A stretch of 64,000 nucleotides of DNA from Micromonospora saelicesensis (lineage in GTDB: Bacteria; Actinomycetota; Actinomycetes; Mycobacteriales; Micromonosporaceae). Within the stretch, counting starts at the first letter, position 1. Each line of letters starts with the position of its first letter. Both the position numbers and the translations under genes were made by a program. Of this stretch, positions 63,687-64,000 are shown piece after piece. The DNA lies in the NCBI RefSeq assembly GCF_900091575.1, contig NZ_FMCR01000003.1:434001-498000 (forward strand), read 5' to 3'. The notes under the pieces were generated by a model, which searched no databases, was not told the origin of the DNA, and saw only the letters and a program-made list of their open reading frames with translations.

Positions 63687-64000
63687 CGGGCGCACAGGAG
63701 CCCGGGCGCGCCGGGATCGTCGACGCGCATCACCACCTCTGGGTCCGCGCCCGGCACCCGCAGCCGTGGATCGACCCGGTGACCATGGCGGCCATCGACG
63801 CCGACTTCGAACCCGCCGATCTCGCGCCGCTGGCCCGGGCGGCCGGGGTCACCGCGACCGTGGTGGTGCAGTCCGTCGCCTCCGACACGGAAACCGTCGA
63901 CCTGTTGGGAGTGGCGGCCGAGGACACAGTGGTCAGTGGAGTCGTCGGCTGGGTGGACCTGACCGCCGACGACGTTGCGGAGCGCCTCGACGGTCTGCGG
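63683..64000 (+). CDS. Amidohydrolase, L-fuconolactonase-like (cut by window end)
   Basis: Only the first 106 codons are present, from an ATG overlapping the SDR stop. The N-terminal metal-binding H-x-H is in IVDAHHHLWVRARHPQPW, and ADFEPADLAPLARAAGVTAT with VVVQSVASDTETVDLLGVAA follows. This matches the TIM-barrel lactonase group (COG3618) that opens sugar lactones. Together with a dehydratase and two dehydrogenases it completes a non-phosphorylative sugar oxidation route. Confidence 0.85.
   Translation, partial: MTGAQEPGRAGIVDAHHHLWVRARHPQPWIDPVTMAAIDADFEPADLAPLARAAGVTATVVVQSVASDTETVDLLGVAAEDTVVSGVVGWVDLTADDVAERLDGLR

Overview
The window is high-GC DNA with GTG/TTG starts, many 4-base start/stop overlaps, F420-dependent enzymes and MmyB-type regulators. 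Secreted hydrolases carry CBM2 and ricin-type modules. This points to a filamentous actinomycete; the mix fits Micromonospora or a close relative. The genus is an inference, since there is no rRNA or other marker gene in the window.

Layout. 1-9.8 kb: a decayed IS5-type transposase, several unknown genes, an F420-type nitroreductase, an S-adenosylmethionine methyltransferase, a large secreted DUF1996 protein, then an operon of a catalytic-domain-free FN3-FN3-CBM2 protein and a GH53 endo-galactanase. This part ends in a scar where an SMI1/KNR4 gene and an I36 inhibitor gene are both cut at one junction, next to a dehydrogenase remnant. 9.8-18.5 kb: aldo/keto reductase, two MmyB-like regulators, an MFS exporter, a PAS-GAF protein, a macrodomain protein and an F420 LLM oxidoreductase. 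18.5-24.9 kb: two NarL-type two-component systems, each divergent from small membrane-protein genes. 24.9-38.4 kb: mostly single-gene housekeeping or accessory functions (MFS, fructosamine kinase family, two serine hydrolases, DinB, GNAT, cupin, VOC, PhoX, a DrrAB-type ABC exporter with a MerR regulator, VanZ).

38.6-64 kb is a plant-polysaccharide island. It holds two GH54 arabinofuranosidases with opposite module order, a GH39-like enzyme with a ricin module, a GH10 xylanase, two secreted esterases, and a sugar ABC transporter in an operon with an MGH1/GH63-like glycosidase. A LacI regulator probably controls part of this through the palindrome GCGAATCGATTCGC, found at three promoters that share one architecture. 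A GntR/FCD regulator is divergent from a second ABC transporter followed by an enolase-superfamily dehydratase, a zinc dehydrogenase, an SDR and the start of a lactonase-type amidohydrolase. That set looks like non-phosphorylative oxidation of a deoxy or neutral sugar such as L-fucose.

Taken together, the secreted enzymes (galactanase, arabinofuranosidases, GH39-like, xylanase, esterases) would open arabinogalactan or arabinoxylan. The two ABC systems would import the products, and the right-end operon would oxidise one released sugar. All assignments come from reading the sequence without database searches. Start codons were chosen from ribosome-binding sites, overlaps and family length.
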